Shown here: piece after piece, positions 52,111-61,377 of the stretch | How the letters are laid out: the number at the start of each line of letters is the position of its first letter | How positions within the stretch are numbered: the first letter of the stretch is position 1 | Source of the DNA: Promicromonospora iranensis | Lineage (GTDB): Bacteria; Actinomycetota; Actinomycetes; Actinomycetales; Cellulomonadaceae | Assembly (NCBI RefSeq): GCF_028994805.1 | Contig: NZ_JAJQQP010000012.1 | Coordinates: 62,001 to 126,000 of the forward strand | DNA: 64,000 nucleotides | Direction: 5' to 3' | Position numbers and translations under genes: made by a program | Notes under the pieces: generated by a model | What the model saw: only the letters and a program-made list of their open reading frames with translations | Databases searched by the model: none | Told to the model about the DNA's origin: nothing

Positions 52111-53109
52111 TCAGTCCTTGCTCCGGTTCTGGCGGGGGTCGAACGCATCACGCAGGCCGTCGCCGATGAAGTTCACGCACAGCGCGATCGTCAGGATCAT
52201 CAGGCCGGGCCACCAGAACAGCCACGGGCGTGTCGTGAACGCCGCCTGGTACTCGGAGATCAGGGTGCCCAGCGAGGTGTCGGGCGGCTGCACGCCGAAA
52301 CCGAGGAAGCTGAGCGAGGTCTCCAGCAGGATCGCGGTGGAGATGGACAGGGTCGCGGACACGATGATGACGCCCACGGCGTTGGGCAGCACGTGCCGGG
52401 TGATGATGCGCCACGCACCGGTACCCACCGCCTGGGCGGCGAGCACGAAGTCCCGCTCACGCAGCGAGAGCACCTCGCCGCGCACGAGGCGGGCCAGGCT
52501 GGTCCAGGTGACCAGACCGAGCACCAGGGCGAGCCCGAGAATCCCGTTGCCGCCGGCCATCCGGCCGAGCACGGCGGCCACGGCGAGCAGCGGGATGACG
52601 ATGAAGACGTCGGTCATGCGCATGAGGATCGACTCGACCCAGCCGCGGTAGAACCCGGCCAGTGCGCCGATCAGGGTGCCCACGAGCGTCGAGATGATGC
52701 CGACGGCGAACGCGATGATCAGCGAGAACTGGGTACCGCGCATGACGAGGGCGAAGTAGTCCTTGCCGCCCGTGTCCTGGCCGAACGGATACTCCCAGGT
52801 GGGGGCCCCGTCACCGATCTTGTCGTACTGGAGCGTGTAGTCCTTGGGCCACCAGCCCGGGATCGGACCGACGCCGATCGACGTGAACGCCACGACGATG
52901 ACGATGCCCAGCACGATCATCGCGGAGAGTGCGCCCCTGTGCCGGAAGAAGCGGCGCACCACGAGCTGACCCTGGCTGTAGGACTTGTCCTCGCCGGGCA
53001 ACGGGGCCGCCGAGCCGCCGGCGGCAAGGCCGACCGCGTCGGTGCCGGTCGCCGAGATCTGAGGCTCGAAGTCCTGGCCGTCGGGGTTGCTGTTCCTGAT
53101 ATCACTCAT
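52111..53109 (-). CDS. Peptide ABC transporter permease (DppC/OppC type)
   Basis: 332 residues. A cytoplasmic N-terminus with an OppC_N segment (RFFRHRGALSAMIVLGIVIV), then five spans. The EAA coupling loop reads FVLAAQAVGTGAWRIITRHVLPN. Pairs with the OppB-type permease upstream. The C-terminus (GDGLRDAFDPR) is typical. Confidence 0.93.
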   Translation of the reverse strand: MSDIRNSNPDGQDFEPQISATGTDAVGLAAGGSAAPLPGEDKSYSQGQLVVRRFFRHRGALSAMIVLGIVIVVAFTSIGVGPIPGWWPKDYTLQYDKIGDGAPTWEYPFGQDTGGKDYFALVMRGTQFSLIIAFAVGIISTLVGTLIGALAGFYRGWVESILMRMTDVFIVIPLLAVAAVLGRMAGGNGILGLALVLGLVTWTSLARLVRGEVLSLRERDFVLAAQAVGTGAWRIITRHVLPNAVGVIIVSATLSISTAILLETSLSFLGFGVQPPDTSLGTLISEYQAAFTTRPWLFWWPGLMILTIALCVNFIGDGLRDAFDPRQNRSKD

Positions 53110-53136
53110 GTCTGTGTCTCCTGCCTTCGCCCGCGC

Positions 53137-54657
53137 TCAGCGCCGGATCCGGGGGTCGAGGGCCGCGTACGCGATGTCTGCCAGCAGGTTCATCAGGACG
53201 GCTGCGATGCCGGTGACGAGGAAGAACGCCATGACCGGCGCCGGGTCGACCGCGCGCAGACCGTCTTGGAACAAGGCGCCCATGCCCTTCCACCCGAAGA
53301 CCTGCTCCGTGATGATCGCGCCACCGATGAGGGCGGCGAAGTCGAACGCGACGATCGTCGTGATCGGGATCAGCGCGTTGCGGAAGGCGTGCTTGACGAT
53401 GACCTCACGCTCGGACAGGCCCTTCGACCGGGCGGTGCGCACGTAGTCCTGGTTCAGCGTCTCCAGCATGGAGGAGCGCGTGTAGCGGGAGTGCGTGGCG
53501 ACGGACACCAGGGTCAGCAGGATGGTCGGCAGCAGGATCTGCGTGCCCATGTCGAGCGCCCGCTCCCAGAACTCACCGTTGAAGTTCGGCGTCTGCGAGC
53601 CGATGGTCGAGATCGGTCGTGACTTGAGCCCCAGGAAGCTGCTCCAGTGCGCGATGAGGAGGTCCGCCACGACCATGATGCTGGTGATGACCCCGGTGAT
53701 GCCGGAGACCAGCATGGACTGCTTGCGCGCGTAACCGCCCCAGGCGGCGCCGACCGCCACCGAGACCACCACGGCGATCACGAACAGACCGATGAGCAGG
53801 AGCCACGACGGCTCGTTGACCAGGAGCGGCGCGGTGACCAGGTAGGCGATCACGCCGACGACGACGGTGGTGAGCGCCGCGTAGAGCGCCCGCCGGTTGC
53901 GCAGGCCGGCCACCAGCGCGGTGACGAGCACGCCCGCCGCGGCCGAGACCACCAGGACGCCGCCGATGCCGAACATCGGGTCGCGCCACCAGTCGAGCGC
54001 GTTGAAGGCGAAGAGCACCACCGTGACGAACGCGAACGCGGTCGCGGCCGTGACGATCCGGCGTCTCGCGGACCCGCCGAGCACCGCCTGGAGCAGGAAC
54101 CCTGCCAAGAGCCCGACTATCACTATCGTCCATGGCGCGTACTGGCCCACGGCGATCCAGTTGTTGTACTGAATGGCCGCGTACTCCTTGAGCAGCGTCG
54201 CCGCCCAGAACACCGGCAGCGAGAAGAAGAGGAAGGCGCTGAACGTCACCGTGTAGTCGAACCCGGAGTACTGGCGGATCGCGGTGAGGATACCGAGCGC
54301 TACACCGACGACGATGGCGAGCAGCGTGGAGAGCGTGATGAGCCGGAGGGTCGAGGCCGCCGCCTGCTGCGTGAGGTTGAGCACGTCGATGCCGTTGACG
54401 GTGACGCCGAGGTCGCAGCTGCCGGTGAAGCAACCGCCTACGCCGCTGAGCCAGTCCCAGTACCGCTCGTACCACGTGTCATCGAGCCGCATCCGTTCGG
54501 TGCGCTCCGCGATGAGCGCGTCACGGTTCGGGTCGTTGGATTCGTTCAGGTCCTGGAGCGGGTCGCCGGACTTGATGGTCAGGACGAACATGAGTACTGA
54601 GGCGCCGAGCAGCACGAGCGCCGAGGCGCCGATGCGCCGGAGGATGAACTTGAGCAC
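53137..54657 (-). CDS. Peptide ABC transporter permease (DppB/OppB type) with membrane insertion
   Basis: 506 residues, against about 310-330 for ordinary DppB/OppB. The N-terminal part (LKFILRRIGASALVLLGASV) and the C-terminal part (EAA loop YVRTARSKGLSEREVIVKHA, AFRNALIP, then IAYAALDPR) are normal. Between them, at about residues 172-345, lies an insertion with roughly six extra hydrophobic helices, an even number that keeps the topology. GTG 54657 is chosen at the family N-terminus. This layout recurs in some actinobacteria from memory, but its role is unknown. Confidence 0.88.
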   Translation of the reverse strand: MLKFILRRIGASALVLLGASVLMFVLTIKSGDPLQDLNESNDPNRDALIAERTERMRLDDTWYERYWDWLSGVGGCFTGSCDLGVTVNGIDVLNLTQQAAASTLRLITLSTLLAIVVGVALGILTAIRQYSGFDYTVTFSAFLFFSLPVFWAATLLKEYAAIQYNNWIAVGQYAPWTIVIVGLLAGFLLQAVLGGSARRRIVTAATAFAFVTVVLFAFNALDWWRDPMFGIGGVLVVSAAAGVLVTALVAGLRNRRALYAALTTVVVGVIAYLVTAPLLVNEPSWLLLIGLFVIAVVVSVAVGAAWGGYARKQSMLVSGITGVITSIMVVADLLIAHWSSFLGLKSRPISTIGSQTPNFNGEFWERALDMGTQILLPTILLTLVSVATHSRYTRSSMLETLNQDYVRTARSKGLSEREVIVKHAFRNALIPITTIVAFDFAALIGGAIITEQVFGWKGMGALFQDGLRAVDPAPVMAFFLVTGIAAVLMNLLADIAYAALDPRIRR

Positions 54658-54796
54658 GGGTTGGCCCTTCGAGGCGGACGCAGCACGGCGTCTGCTGGGG
54701 AAAGCGATCAGCGTGTCACTATAGGACACCGGACGAAAATTGCTGCCGTCCACCCAGGTCACCCTCGGAAAAGTTCCTGGACGGCGACAGGCAGCG

Positions 54797-54832
54797 CTGC
54801 GGGGAAGGGAACACAGGCTCCCTTCCCCGCAG
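54797..54832 (-). terminator. Hairpin between peptide-binding lipoprotein and permease genes
   Basis: Perfect 14-bp stem CTGCGGGGAAGGGA with its complement and an 8-nt loop (54811-54818). It could attenuate transcription so that the lipoprotein exceeds the permeases. Confidence 0.65.
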
Positions 54833-54851
54833 GTCTTGCGTCATCCTCGCG

Positions 54852-56675
54852 TCAGGAGGCGGTGTTCGCCGCCCACTGCTCGGCGTTCCACAGCACGCCC
54901 GTCTGGGCGGCCGAGTTGTGCACGTTCTCGAGGTTCGAGCTGCTGGCGATCACACCGGGGTGAGCGAACAGCGGGATGCCGTAGAGCGTGTCCCACAGCT
55001 GCTTCTCGATGATCACGGTCTGCTCGGCGTGCACCGCTTCGTCCGTGGACGACGACAGCGTCTTCCACGCCTCGTCGACGGTCTCGTCCGAGTACCCGCC
55101 GTAGTTCTGCGTGCCAGGGGTCGAGTAGATGTTCTCGCCCGAGGCGATCTGACCCGATCCGGCCCAGGCGAACAGCGCGACCTCGTAGTCACCGTTCGGC
55201 AGGTCCTTGTCGAAGAAGTCCGGCGAGGCGGAATCGATGATCTCGAAGCCCACCTGGTCGCACGAGGACTTGATGGCCTCGACCTCGGCGGCACGACGCG
55301 GGTTCGGCGCGGCGTAGCCGATGCGGACCTTCTCGCCCTCCTCGAGGCCGGCGGCCTCGAACTTCTCCTTGGCGGCGTCGAGGTCGACCTCGTCGTACCG
55401 GTTGTCGTACGACCCGGACACGACGTCCTCGTAGCTGTCCTGGAACGGGAAGACCTCGCGGGCGTTCATGATGACGGCCTCGGGGGCGATCGGCTTGATC
55501 AGGTCGTCGACGATCTTCTGCCGCGGCACGCAGTGCGCGAACGCCTCCCGTGCCTCCAGGCTGTCGGCGAAGACGCCGGAGTTGAAGTTGTAGTCGAGGT
55601 GCTCCCAGGTCAGACCCTGGTTGGTGTCGACGTTCACGGCGTCGCCGAGCTGCTCGAGCTGCGTCGTCGTGTCGACGGTCGGGCCGCTCGGCTGGATGAC
55701 GTCGAGGTCACCGTTGGCCAGCGCCTGGATCTGCGCGTCGGCACCGATGAAGCGGAACGTGAGCTCCTTCGTGGCGGCCGGCGTGCCCCAGTACTCGGAG
55801 TTCGCCTCAAGGGTGATGTACTGGCCGCTCTGCCAGCCGTCCGCCTTGAAGTCGTACGGGCCGGTGACGGGAGCGATCGCCGGGTCCGGGACCTCGCCCG
55901 GCTTGGACAGCCAGCCCGTGTTCCAGAACTCGGCGGCGTCCTTCAGGACGTCCATGTCGAGCTCCTGGATGGCGGTGACGAGCTCCTCGGTGGAGACGCC
56001 CGCCTGCTCGGCGACGACGTGCGCGGGAAGCGGCGGGTACGCGTGGATCTTCCAGTCGGCGTACACCCGCTCGTAGTCGTACGTGAAGGACTTGGCGTCC
56101 GGGGAGTCCGCCTGCGGGCCCTCGGGCACGTAGTCGCCCAGCGACAGACCGTCGATGTGGTTGAAGAGCGGCGTCTCGGAGCCGTCCTCGGTGACCTTGC
56201 CGTTCTTGGTGACCGCCCGGGCCGCCCAATCGAGCATGTAGTCCGCGTAGGTGACCGGCGTGCCGTCCGACCAGGCTGCCTCGTCGTTGAGGGTGTACTG
56301 GACCTGCAGCGGGTCCTCGGAGACGGCCTCGTAGGTGCCGTACGTCTCGTCGGCGCAGATCGTGCCGTCGGTACCGAAGTAGTAGAAGTTGCCGAACAGC
56401 TGGTCCACGACCGCGCTGTTGTACACCGAGTAGGCCTCGGGGGTCAGCCCGTTGTAGCTGAGGAACTCGTCCTCGATCGACATCTTGATCTCGCCGTCCG
56501 CGGTCTCGATGTCGCCGAGGTCAGCCTTGCACGGACCGCTGGTCGACGCCGCGGTCGCAGTGGACTCGCCGTCCGCGGAGTCGTCGTCGTTGCCCGCCGG
56601 GCTGGTGCACGCCGACAACAGCAACGCGCTCGTGGCCGTCACTGCGACGGCGGCGCTCAGTCGCCTGATCTTCAA
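54852..56675 (-). CDS. Peptide-binding lipoprotein (SBP_bac_5)
   Basis: 607 residues. Signal with lipobox LSAC near residue 20-23, then an Asp/Ser-rich spacer. The periplasmic-binding protein family 5 fold is indicated by EAWSDGTPVTYADYMLDW-like segment DEAAWSDGTPVTYAD, ARAVTKNG, NPRRAAEVEAIKSSCDQVGFE, and GGYSDETVDEAWK. Captures peptides outside the membrane. The start is TTG 56675 with a strong ribosome site (GAGGAGG). The 237 nt upstream hold no gene; TAGCGT at 56773-56778 (minus) could be its -10. Confidence 0.92.
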   Translation of the reverse strand: MKIRRLSAAVAVTATSALLLSACTSPAGNDDDSADGESTATAASTSGPCKADLGDIETADGEIKMSIEDEFLSYNGLTPEAYSVYNSAVVDQLFGNFYYFGTDGTICADETYGTYEAVSEDPLQVQYTLNDEAAWSDGTPVTYADYMLDWAARAVTKNGKVTEDGSETPLFNHIDGLSLGDYVPEGPQADSPDAKSFTYDYERVYADWKIHAYPPLPAHVVAEQAGVSTEELVTAIQELDMDVLKDAAEFWNTGWLSKPGEVPDPAIAPVTGPYDFKADGWQSGQYITLEANSEYWGTPAATKELTFRFIGADAQIQALANGDLDVIQPSGPTVDTTTQLEQLGDAVNVDTNQGLTWEHLDYNFNSGVFADSLEAREAFAHCVPRQKIVDDLIKPIAPEAVIMNAREVFPFQDSYEDVVSGSYDNRYDEVDLDAAKEKFEAAGLEEGEKVRIGYAAPNPRRAAEVEAIKSSCDQVGFEIIDSASPDFFDKDLPNGDYEVALFAWAGSGQIASGENIYSTPGTQNYGGYSDETVDEAWKTLSSSTDEAVHAEQTVIIEKQLWDTLYGIPLFAHPGVIASSSNLENVHNSAAQTGVLWNAEQWAANTAS

Positions 56676-56912
56676 TGTTCCTCCTCAAGGGGATGCCGGT
56701 ATCGGACTGCCTGGCAGCGCGCCGCAGCGCGCGCCGGGAGTGAGACGTCCGTCACCGTCATGGTTTCCGCTCACGCTACTCACGCGTTGGGAGGGTTTGC
56801 CCTACTTCGTCGTTTGGCGGAACTGATCGTTACCGACCTGATATCGCCCCGTATCAACACGGTCTCCGCGCATCGAGGACGGAAACAGGGAGTTAACACC
56901 CGGGTGAGAAGT

Positions 56913-57368
56913 TCAGACCCAGCCGTGCGAGCGCGCCACCGCGACGAAGGCCCCTCGGGTGGCGAGGACCTGCTCGGCGGTGAGGGTCGGCACCCCCGCG
57001 AGGAGGACCTCGGTGACCTCCACGGCGAGCTCCCGCTCGGACGGTGCGTCGCCGTCGGCCCGGGAGCCGACGTCGGGCAGCGGCGGGAGGAAGGCCGGGG
57101 CGGGCGCGGAGTGCGCGCCCGACGCGACGGCGGCCCCGGCCATCGCCGGGGCGGGAGCGGGGGCCGGCGCGACCAGGGTGACGGTCGAGGCCTTCAGGCC
57201 CCGGTCGCCGTCCTCCACCGCGAAGTCGACCACGGCGCCCACCGCGAGGTGGCGCTTGTCGAACTCGAGGTCGTTGACGTGGATGAACACGTCGTCGCCG
57301 CCCGTGTCGGGCGCAACGAACCCGTAGCCGCGAACCTCATCGAACCTGATGACCTTGCCTTGAACCAC
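56913..57368 (-). CDS. Cold-shock domain protein with C-terminal extension
   Basis: About 151 residues. Residues 1-65 are a cold-shock domain (QGKVIRFDEVRGYGFVAPD, DDVFIHVNDLE; the RNP1-like K-G-Y-G-F-I is changed to R-G-Y-G-F-V). An Ala/Pro linker leads to a second conserved stretch (VEVTEVLLAGVPTLTAEQVL, then AVARSHGWV), a tail seen in actinobacterial CSD proteins of about this length. Probably an RNA chaperone or transcript regulator. GTG 57368 has GAGGCGGAG 8 nt upstream; another GTG lies at 57377. Confidence 0.85.
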   Translation of the reverse strand: MVQGKVIRFDEVRGYGFVAPDTGGDDVFIHVNDLEFDKRHLAVGAVVDFAVEDGDRGLKASTVTLVAPAPAPAPAMAGAAVASGAHSAPAPAFLPPLPDVGSRADGDAPSERELAVEVTEVLLAGVPTLTAEQVLATRGAFVAVARSHGWV

Positions 57369-57498
57369 GACACACACTCCGCCTCGTAAGAATCCCTGCA
57401 CACCGAGTCTAGGACGGTTGTCCAACTTCGCGTGGTCAAACGCACACCGTGTCGTCCTGGTTCCCTCGCGATCCGACCCGTAGCGTGGAGGTCCTTTT

Positions 57499-58125
57499 GT
57501 GTCGCACAGCCGTCTCCGAGGAGTTCTCCCCCTGAGCGCAGAGGTCTGGTACGTGAGCTACGGGTCCAACATGGCCCGGGCCCGCCTGGCCTGCTACCTG
57601 GCAGGCGGGCGCCCGGAGGGGGCGCGGCGGCACTACGCGGGAGCGCGGGACCGGACGCTCCCCCGCGAGGACCGGGCGGTGCACCTGCCCGGGCGCCTCT
57701 GGTTCGCGGGCGAGTCGAGCGTGTGGGGCGGCGGCATGGCGTTCTACGACCACGACGCCGTCGGCCCGACGCCGGCCCGTGCCTACCGCATCACCGCGGC
57801 CCAGCTCGCCGACGTGGCAGCGCAGGAGATGCACCGCTCCCCCGCGCCGGACGGCCCGCTGGAAGCGCTGCTGCGCGGAGGCATCGACGACCGGTACGCC
57901 GCGGGGCCCGGCCGGTACGAGACGCTGGTCGCCGTCGGGCAGCTGGACGGGCTGCCGATGCTCACCTTCACCGCGCCGCACGGGCACGCCGACGTGCCCC
58001 ATGCGGCGCCGTCGGCCGCGTACGTCGCGATGATCGGTGCGGGCCTGCGTGAGTCGCACGGCTGGTCCGAGGCCGAGGTCGCCGCGTACCTGGCCACCGT
58101 GCTCCCCCGCGACGCCGCCGCCTGA
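57499..58125 (+). CDS. Gamma-glutamylcyclotransferase-like fold protein
   Basis: 208 residues. VWYVSYGSNMARARL near residue 16 is the glycine-rich loop of the GGCT/BtrG fold (Y-G-S-N-hydrophobic), and a Glu after the central beta-barrel is expected to be catalytic. Relatives are often mislabelled histone deacetylase. The substrate is unknown; a gamma-glutamyl amine or peptide is likely. GTG 57499 has GGAGG with 7-nt spacing. It ends 18 nt before the GNAT gene. Confidence 0.75.
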   Translation: MSHSRLRGVLPLSAEVWYVSYGSNMARARLACYLAGGRPEGARRHYAGARDRTLPREDRAVHLPGRLWFAGESSVWGGGMAFYDHDAVGPTPARAYRITAAQLADVAAQEMHRSPAPDGPLEALLRGGIDDRYAAGPGRYETLVAVGQLDGLPMLTFTAPHGHADVPHAAPSAAYVAMIGAGLRESHGWSEAEVAAYLATVLPRDAAA

Positions 58126-58131
58126 CGGCGC

Positions 58132-58137
58132 TAGCGT
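58132..58137 (+). promoter_or_regulatory. Leaderless -10 element for the GNAT gene
   Basis: TAGCGT, then GCCGAC (6 nt), then ATG 58144. Confidence 0.5.
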
Positions 58138-58143
58138 GCCGAC

Positions 58144-58674
58144 ATGACGATCCGCGCGCTGGAGACCTCGGAGGTGCTCCGGCGCGCGGACGAGATCGCC
58201 CGGGTCTTCCAGCGCGCGTTCGGCTACTCGGACGAGCGCCGTGAACACTTCCGGGACACCCGGCTCGCCTACCTGCCGCTGTACGACGGCGCGCTGACCC
58301 TCGGCGCGTTCGACCACGACCGCCTCGTGGGGTTCGTGTACGGGTTCGACTACCAGCCCGAGCACTGGTGGCCCCAGCAGGTGGGCCCCGCGCTGGTGCG
58401 GGCCGGCCACGCGGGCTGGACGGAGGACGCCTTCGAGCTCAACGAGCTGGAGATCCTGCCCGAGCACCAGGGCAAGGGGCACGGGACCGCGCTCCTGCGC
58501 GGGCTCTTCGAGCGGACCGCGCACCGGCACATCCTGCTGTCCACCACGGCCGACCCCGCCGACCGGGCCAAGGTGCTCTACCGCCGGCTCGGGTTCGTCG
58601 ACCTCCTGCCCGGGTTCCGGTACGCGGGTGTCACCGAGCCCGCCACCATCATGGGCCGACGGCGACCGGGCTGA
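58144..58674 (+). CDS. GNAT-family N-acetyltransferase
   Basis: 176 residues. Acetyl-CoA loop in ILPEHQGKGHGTALLRGL (Q/R-x-x-G-x-G/A motif), flanked by LNELEILP and LYRRLGFVDLLPGF, the usual core and C-terminal strands. Substrate unknown. Ends 4 nt before the end of the convergent second GNAT gene, with no room for a separate terminator. Confidence 0.88.
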   Translation: MTIRALETSEVLRRADEIARVFQRAFGYSDERREHFRDTRLAYLPLYDGALTLGAFDHDRLVGFVYGFDYQPEHWWPQQVGPALVRAGHAGWTEDAFELNELEILPEHQGKGHGTALLRGLFERTAHRHILLSTTADPADRAKVLYRRLGFVDLLPGFRYAGVTEPATIMGRRRPG

Positions 58675-58678
58675 CGTT

Positions 58679-59467
58679 TCAGCGCTTCCAGGCGTAGGGC
58701 GTCGTCGTGGAGACCTTGACGAAGCCGTAACGCTCCAGGATCGGTCGTGAGTACTCGGTCGAGTCGCTGTGGACCAGGGTCTTGCCGAGCGCCAGGGCGG
58801 AACGCGCACGGGCCGCCGTCAGGGCCCGGTAGATGCCGCGGCCGCGCCACTCGGGCCGGGTGCTACCGCCCCAGATCCCCGCGAACACCGTGTCCGCCAC
58901 CGGCTCCAGCCGGCCCGCGGTCACGAGCTGCCCCTCGGCCTCCGCGACCCACAGCTCCATGCTGTCGTCCACGGCCTGGCGGCGCAGGATCGCGTTCGCC
59001 GTCGTATCCGACGGCGGCTGGCCGAAGACCTCGTCCTGCATCGCGCACATCGCGCGGACCTCGGGCTCCTCGGTCACCCGGCGCACGGTGACGCCGTCGG
59101 GCAGGGGGACGTCCACCGCGAGGGCCGCCGCGTCGCCGATCATGATCGACTCCCGGTCCTCCGGCGCGAACCCGTGCTCGAGCAGGGCCTCGTGCAGCCC
59201 CGGGGCGTGGTCGTGGCCGCGGGTCTTCCACTCGACCTGCGTGATGCCGCCGTCGGCCCGGAAGTGGGCGATGGCCTCGGCGACGAGCGTGCGCACCGCC
59301 GGCTCGTCGGCCCCGCCGAGGTCGCGGTACGTGACGAACCCACGCCCGCCCAGGAAGGTCACCAGCCGCAACGGACCGACACGGGCGACGGAGATGGCGC
59401 TCGGGGTCTCGGCGTCGGTGCGGAGCTGCTCGTCATAGGCCTGAAGCAGGTGGGAGGGGTCGGTCAT
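58679..59467 (-). CDS. GNAT-family acetyltransferase
   Basis: 262 residues. The C-terminal half is a GNAT domain with STRPEWRGRGIYRALTAARARSA (acetyl-CoA loop) and RPILERYGFVKVST. The N-terminal half (LVTFLGGRGFVTYRDLGG) resembles a diverged second GNAT unit, as in two-domain GNAT proteins. ATG 59467 has AAGGA 8 nt upstream; an extension of the frame into the sugar permease region is not real. Confidence 0.85.
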   Translation of the reverse strand: MTDPSHLLQAYDEQLRTDAETPSAISVARVGPLRLVTFLGGRGFVTYRDLGGADEPAVRTLVAEAIAHFRADGGITQVEWKTRGHDHAPGLHEALLEHGFAPEDRESIMIGDAAALAVDVPLPDGVTVRRVTEEPEVRAMCAMQDEVFGQPPSDTTANAILRRQAVDDSMELWVAEAEGQLVTAGRLEPVADTVFAGIWGGSTRPEWRGRGIYRALTAARARSALALGKTLVHSDSTEYSRPILERYGFVKVSTTTPYAWKR

Positions 59468-59535
59468 GGACACACGGTCCTTGCTGGGCGTGGCGCGGGG
59501 CAACGGATTAACCGGCCGTCTCCCCCGCGCCGCGC

Positions 59536-60495
59536 TCAGCCCTTGAGCCCGCTGTGCGCCAGGCCCTGGACGAACTGCTTCTGCGCCACGAGGAACACGG
59601 CCAGGACGGGCAGCACGGTGAGGGTCGTGGCGGCGAGCTGGACGTTCCACATGGGTCCGCCGTAGGCGTCGACGTACTGGGTCAGTGCCTGCGGCAGCGT
59701 GAAGCTCTCCTTGCTGGACAGGTAGACGATGGGCTCCAGGTAGAGGTTCCAGGACTTGAGGAATGTGAAGATGGCGACGGCGCCGAGGGCCGACCGCGAC
59801 AGCGGGAGGGCGATGCGCCAGAAGATCCCCCACCGCCCGAGCCCGTCGATCCGGCCCGCCTCCTCCAGCTCGGTCGGGAGCGCCAGGAAGAACTGCCGCA
59901 TGATGAACACGGCGAGCACGGCGGGCGCACCGAGGATCGGGATGACGATCAGCGGCCAGTGCGTGTTCATCAGCCCGAGGCTGTTGACGATCCGGAACAG
60001 CGGGACGATCGTCACCTCCGACGGCACGAGCAGGCCGACGAGCACGAGCACGAACAGGGCGTTCGCCCCGGGGAACCGGATCCGCGCGAACGCGTAGCCC
60101 GCCATGGCGGCCACGAGCATGGTGCCGATCGTGACGAGGGCCGCGATGTACAGGGAGTTCCAGTACTGCTGCGCGAACGGCTGGAGCGTGAACACCTGGC
60201 CGTACGCGTCCAGGGTCGGGTCCTGCGGCCAGATCGTCGGCACCCGGCGCAGGATCTCGCTCATCGGCTTGAGGCTGGAGGTCGCCATCCACCAGGTGGG
60301 GAAGACGAACGGGACGCTCAGCAGGGCAAGGAGCACGACGAGCAGCCACCGGTTCCAGCCCCGGCGGGCTCGGGCACCGAGCCGCCGGGGCCGGGCAGGC
60401 CCGGCGACGGCGGTCCCCGGCGTGCCGGGCGGCCCGGTCGGTGCACCTGGCTCGGAGGTGCCCGGCGTCGTCACGGGCAGCACGTCAGACTTCAT
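59536..60495 (-). CDS. Sugar ABC transporter permease (CUT1, MalG/UgpE type)
   Basis: 319 residues. A Pro/Gly-rich N-terminus of about 45 residues, then six spans. The EAA loop is ELEEAGRIDGLGRWGIFWRIALPLSR, and MATSSLKPMSEI near the first span is typical. Overlaps the partner permease by 11 nt. No ATPase gene is adjacent, so a shared MsmK/UgpC-like ATPase elsewhere is expected. Confidence 0.92.
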   Translation of the reverse strand: MKSDVLPVTTPGTSEPGAPTGPPGTPGTAVAGPARPRRLGARARRGWNRWLLVVLLALLSVPFVFPTWWMATSSLKPMSEILRRVPTIWPQDPTLDAYGQVFTLQPFAQQYWNSLYIAALVTIGTMLVAAMAGYAFARIRFPGANALFVLVLVGLLVPSEVTIVPLFRIVNSLGLMNTHWPLIVIPILGAPAVLAVFIMRQFFLALPTELEEAGRIDGLGRWGIFWRIALPLSRSALGAVAIFTFLKSWNLYLEPIVYLSSKESFTLPQALTQYVDAYGGPMWNVQLAATTLTVLPVLAVFLVAQKQFVQGLAHSGLKG

Positions 60496-61375
60496 GGAAG
60501 ACCCACCTCTTGCGCGACTGCCACTGCAGGAGCGTCAGTACGAGGACGATGACGAACAGGAGCACCGCGATGGCGCTGGCGTAGCCGAACTCGTTGAACC
60601 GGAACGCCTGCTGGTACAGGTAGTAGACGAGGACGGTCGTCGAGTTCCCCGGCCCGCCGCCCGTGAGGACGTCGATCTGCGCGAAGACCTCGAGCGAGCC
60701 GACGATGGTGATGATCGAGACGAGCAGGATCGTCGGGCTGATCAGCGGCAGGGTGATCGACCGGAAGCGCCGCCACGCGCCGGCCCCGTCCAGCCGGGCC
60801 GCCTCCTGCAGCTCCTCGGGCACGCCCTGCAGCGCCGCGAGGAACAGGATCATGTTGAGCCCGACGTTCTTGAAGACCTGCACGATGATCACCGCGATCA
60901 TCGCGGTGGTCTCGTGCCGCAACCAGTTCGGGCCGTCGACGCCGAGCACCGCGAGGAACCCGTTGATACCGCCGTCGGCCTGGAGCAGGAAGCTCCACAC
61001 GATCGTCCACGCGACGAGCGACACGACGACGGGCGAGAAGAAGAACGTCCGGAACGTCGTGGTGCCGGGCAGCCGCTGGTTGAGCAGGACGGCGAGCAGC
61101 AGCGCCAGCACGATGTTGAGGACGACGAGCCCGATCGAGAACCACAGGCTGGCCAGGAGCGCGTCCGCCAGGCCGTCGTCGGCCGCCATGCGCCCGTAGT
61201 TCTCGGCCCCGACGAAGGTGAAGGTGTTCGCCAGGACGTTCCACTCGTGCAAGGAGTACCAGACCACCATGCCGAGCGGGAGGACGACGAACGCGAGCGC
61301 GCCCAGGACCACCGGCGCCACCATGGCGTACCCGACGAGCCAGTCGCGGCGCACCGCCGCTGACACTGTCGCCAC
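60485..61375 (-). CDS. Sugar ABC transporter permease (CUT1, MalF/UgpA type)
   Basis: 296 residues with six spans. EAA loop ELQEAARLDGAGAWRRFRSITLPLI. The GTG at 61375 is chosen because GGAGGA lies 6 nt upstream; another GTG at 61381 overlaps the binding-protein stop but is too close to the ribosome site. Confidence 0.92.
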   Translation of the reverse strand: MATVSAAVRRDWLVGYAMVAPVVLGALAFVVLPLGMVVWYSLHEWNVLANTFTFVGAENYGRMAADDGLADALLASLWFSIGLVVLNIVLALLLAVLLNQRLPGTTTFRTFFFSPVVVSLVAWTIVWSFLLQADGGINGFLAVLGVDGPNWLRHETTAMIAVIIVQVFKNVGLNMILFLAALQGVPEELQEAARLDGAGAWRRFRSITLPLISPTILLVSIITIVGSLEVFAQIDVLTGGGPGNSTTVLVYYLYQQAFRFNEFGYASAIAVLLFVIVLVLTLLQWQSRKRWVFHEV

Positions 61376-61377
61376 GG

